Source: Pedobacter cryoconitis (GTDB lineage Bacteria; Bacteroidota; Bacteroidia; Sphingobacteriales; Sphingobacteriaceae). Taken from it: DNA of 64,000 nt. A program made the position numbers and the translations under genes. The DNA lies in assembly GCF_014207135.1 (NCBI RefSeq), contig NZ_JACHCC010000007.1:124001-188000 (forward strand), given 5' to 3'. Shown in pieces: positions 62,842 to 64,000 of the stretch. The notes under the pieces are model-generated. The model saw only the letters and a program-made list of their open reading frames with translations. It was not told where the DNA came from and did not search any database. Positions within the stretch are counted from its first letter, which is position 1, and each line of letters opens with the position of its first letter.

Positions 62842-63669
62842 ATGTATAAAAAATATAAAGTATTAATCTTCGCAGCAGCAGTTGTATTCAGTGCCTGCCA
62901 GAACAAAAAAGAAGTAACCAGTAACAATGTTGTTTCAACAGACTCTGCAAAAGTCCTTCCGCCAAAAAATCTGACCTATAAAGTTGTGGGTACATTACCC
63001 CATGATACTGCTGCCTATACCGAAGGTTTTGAGCTAAACGGGGGGAAGTTATATGAGGGTACAGGTACACTTGAAAACTCATTTATCTCCATTGCAGCTA
63101 TGAATTCAGGAAAAGTCCTCCAGAAGTTTCCCCTTAAGGATAAAAGTATGTATGGAGAGGGGATCACGATATTAAATAACCAGCTTTTTCAACTGACCTA
63201 TCAGAATCATATAGCCAATGTATATGACCTGAAGGACCTGAGTAAGGTTGTCGGAACATTTAATTGGCCATACGAAGGATGGGGGATGACCAATGACGGG
63301 AAAAACCTTTATGTCAGTGTCGGAAGTTCTATTATCTACAAAATAGACCCTAAATCTTTTGCTGTAGTTGGTCAGATTCAGGTGACCGACAATTTAGGTA
63401 CAGTTGATCAGTTGAATGAACTGGAATACGTTGATGGATTTATCTATGTCAACCAGTGGCAGACGACCAAGATCCTGAAAGTAGACGCGGGCACCGGTCA
63501 GGTTGTTGGAACTATTGACTGTTTCGGCCTGCTATCCAGTTATGCACCCGATTATACACCGAAATCAAGTGATAGTGTCCTGAACGGAATTGCCTGGGAT
63601 AAATCGCAGCAATTATTATATGTTACAGGTAAAAACTGGCCCTTGATTTTCAAACTGAAGTTAGATTAA
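62842..63669 (+). CDS. Glutaminyl-peptide cyclotransferase, lipoprotein
   Basis: The 275-residue protein has a lipobox in VFSACQNKKE. A beta-propeller of the plant/bacterial glutamine cyclotransferase type follows: PHDTAAYTEGFELNGGKLYEGTGTLENS, EGITILNNQLFQLTYQNHIANVYD, GWGMTNDGKNLYVSVGSS, LNELEYVDGFIYVNQWQTTKI and LNGIAWDKSQQLLYVTGKNWP. It converts N-terminal glutamine of secreted proteins to pyroglutamate. Many exported outer-membrane proteins of this phylum begin with Gln after signal cleavage, which suits an envelope role. An MFS gene starts 8 bases after it. Confidence 0.9.
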   Translation: MYKKYKVLIFAAAVVFSACQNKKEVTSNNVVSTDSAKVLPPKNLTYKVVGTLPHDTAAYTEGFELNGGKLYEGTGTLENSFISIAAMNSGKVLQKFPLKDKSMYGEGITILNNQLFQLTYQNHIANVYDLKDLSKVVGTFNWPYEGWGMTNDGKNLYVSVGSSIIYKIDPKSFAVVGQIQVTDNLGTVDQLNELEYVDGFIYVNQWQTTKILKVDAGTGQVVGTIDCFGLLSSYAPDYTPKSSDSVLNGIAWDKSQQLLYVTGKNWPLIFKLKLD

Positions 63670-63677
63670 CCTTTAAG

Positions 63678-64000
63678 ATGAATATCAGTACTTTTAATGC
63701 CTTTAAAAGTCGTAACTACCGGTTGTATTTCAGTGGTCAGTCGATTTCACTGATCGGAACCTGGATGCAAAAGACTGCGGTAAGCTGGGTAGTTTATTCA
63801 GAGACGCATTCCAAATTCATGCTGGGGCTCACACTTTTTGCAAGTATGTTCCCTTCTTTTATCTTTTCGTTTCTCGGAGGAGTAGCGTCTGACAGGTACA
63901 ACCGTTATAAATTATTGCTCATCACACAGTTCGCTTCTATGGGGCAGGCGATACTGATGACTGCCCTGATATTTTTTAAACATTATTCTGTCTGGGAAAT
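63678..64000 (+). CDS. MFS transporter, N-terminal part
   Basis: The gene is cut by the window end after 107 codons. The visible part (MNISTFNAFKSRNYRLYFSGQSISLIGTWMQKTAVSWVVY...FLGGVASDRYNRYKLLLI) matches the EntS/TetV-like exporters of the major facilitator superfamily, with motif A in GGVASDRYNRYKLL. It probably exports a small molecule or siderophore. It follows the glutaminyl cyclotransferase gene by 8 bases and is likely co-transcribed. Confidence 0.85.
   Translation, partial: MNISTFNAFKSRNYRLYFSGQSISLIGTWMQKTAVSWVVYSETHSKFMLGLTLFASMFPSFIFSFLGGVASDRYNRYKLLLITQFASMGQAILMTALIFFKHYSVWE

Overview
The window reads as chromosomal DNA of a member of the Bacteroidota, most likely Sphingobacteriaceae (Pedobacter-like). 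This is inferred from four SusC/SusD pairs, an ECF sigma/FecR switch in front of one of them, Bacteroidota-type promoters (TTG-N19-TAnnTTTG), family types largely restricted to the phylum (DUF6428, DUF5777), and moderate G+C. No rRNA, tRNA, CRISPR array, insertion sequence or phage was recognised.

Layout. 1-5005: tail of an unidentified gene, a terminator, then a SusC/SusD pair. 5090-7514: LytTR response regulator, short AraC-type regulator, SDR oxidoreductase and a small DoxX-like membrane protein. 7515-8523: short tandem repeats ahead of an unrecognised 257-residue protein. 8520-18478 (minus): a polysaccharide utilisation locus (PUL), SusC > SusD > GH29 alpha-L-fucosidase > GH2 glycosidase, followed by a patatin-like lipase; a pair of palindromic operators lies upstream of its susC. 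18664-22487 (minus): two L7/L12-like proteins, an esterase and two tandem TonB-C proteins. 22615-26882: a giant surface protein (metallophosphoesterase, kinase-like segment, outer-membrane barrel) and a GNAT acetyltransferase. 26829-29252 (minus): arsenic resistance operon arsR > DUF6428 > arsC > acr3 with two matching operators. 29292-32078 (minus): an envelope operon (secreted-repeat lipoprotein, cytochrome c, YceI, DUF5777 barrel), divergent from an ECF sigma factor and its partner. 34182-42365 (minus): ECF sigma > FecR > SusC with STN domain > SusD > metallophosphatase, a complete trans-envelope signalling PUL. 42726-46879: serC, DUF1015, a Cys-rich GNAT and an ArgE-like M20 peptidase. 47066-49155: FucP-type symporter and fuconolactonase-like hydrolase. 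49244-57772: M28 peptidase, DtxR-type regulator with a near-canonical operator, small proteins, a hybrid histidine kinase, a basic Lys/Ala/Thr-rich protein, a candidate small RNA, VOC protein, methyltransferase and NhaA. 57846-62587 (minus): a fourth SusC/SusD pair. 62842-64000: glutaminyl-peptide cyclotransferase and the start of an MFS exporter.

How it fits together. Much of the window concerns capture of nutrients at the outer membrane. The GH29/GH2 locus would release fucose and another sugar from glycans, and the FucP/fuconolactonase pair about 30 kb away could import and oxidise fucose. The FecR-controlled PUL carries a phosphatase rather than a glycosidase, which suggests a phosphorylated substrate. 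The most promising undescribed elements are non-coding: a roughly 70-nt RNA gene candidate at 54821-54892, a candidate antisense RNA facing the FecR-controlled susC leader, the paired palindromes at 18557-18590, and the repeat-flanked serC promoter. Among proteins, the tripartite surface protein at 22615-26232 and the serC/DUF1015/GNAT/M20 cluster stand out.
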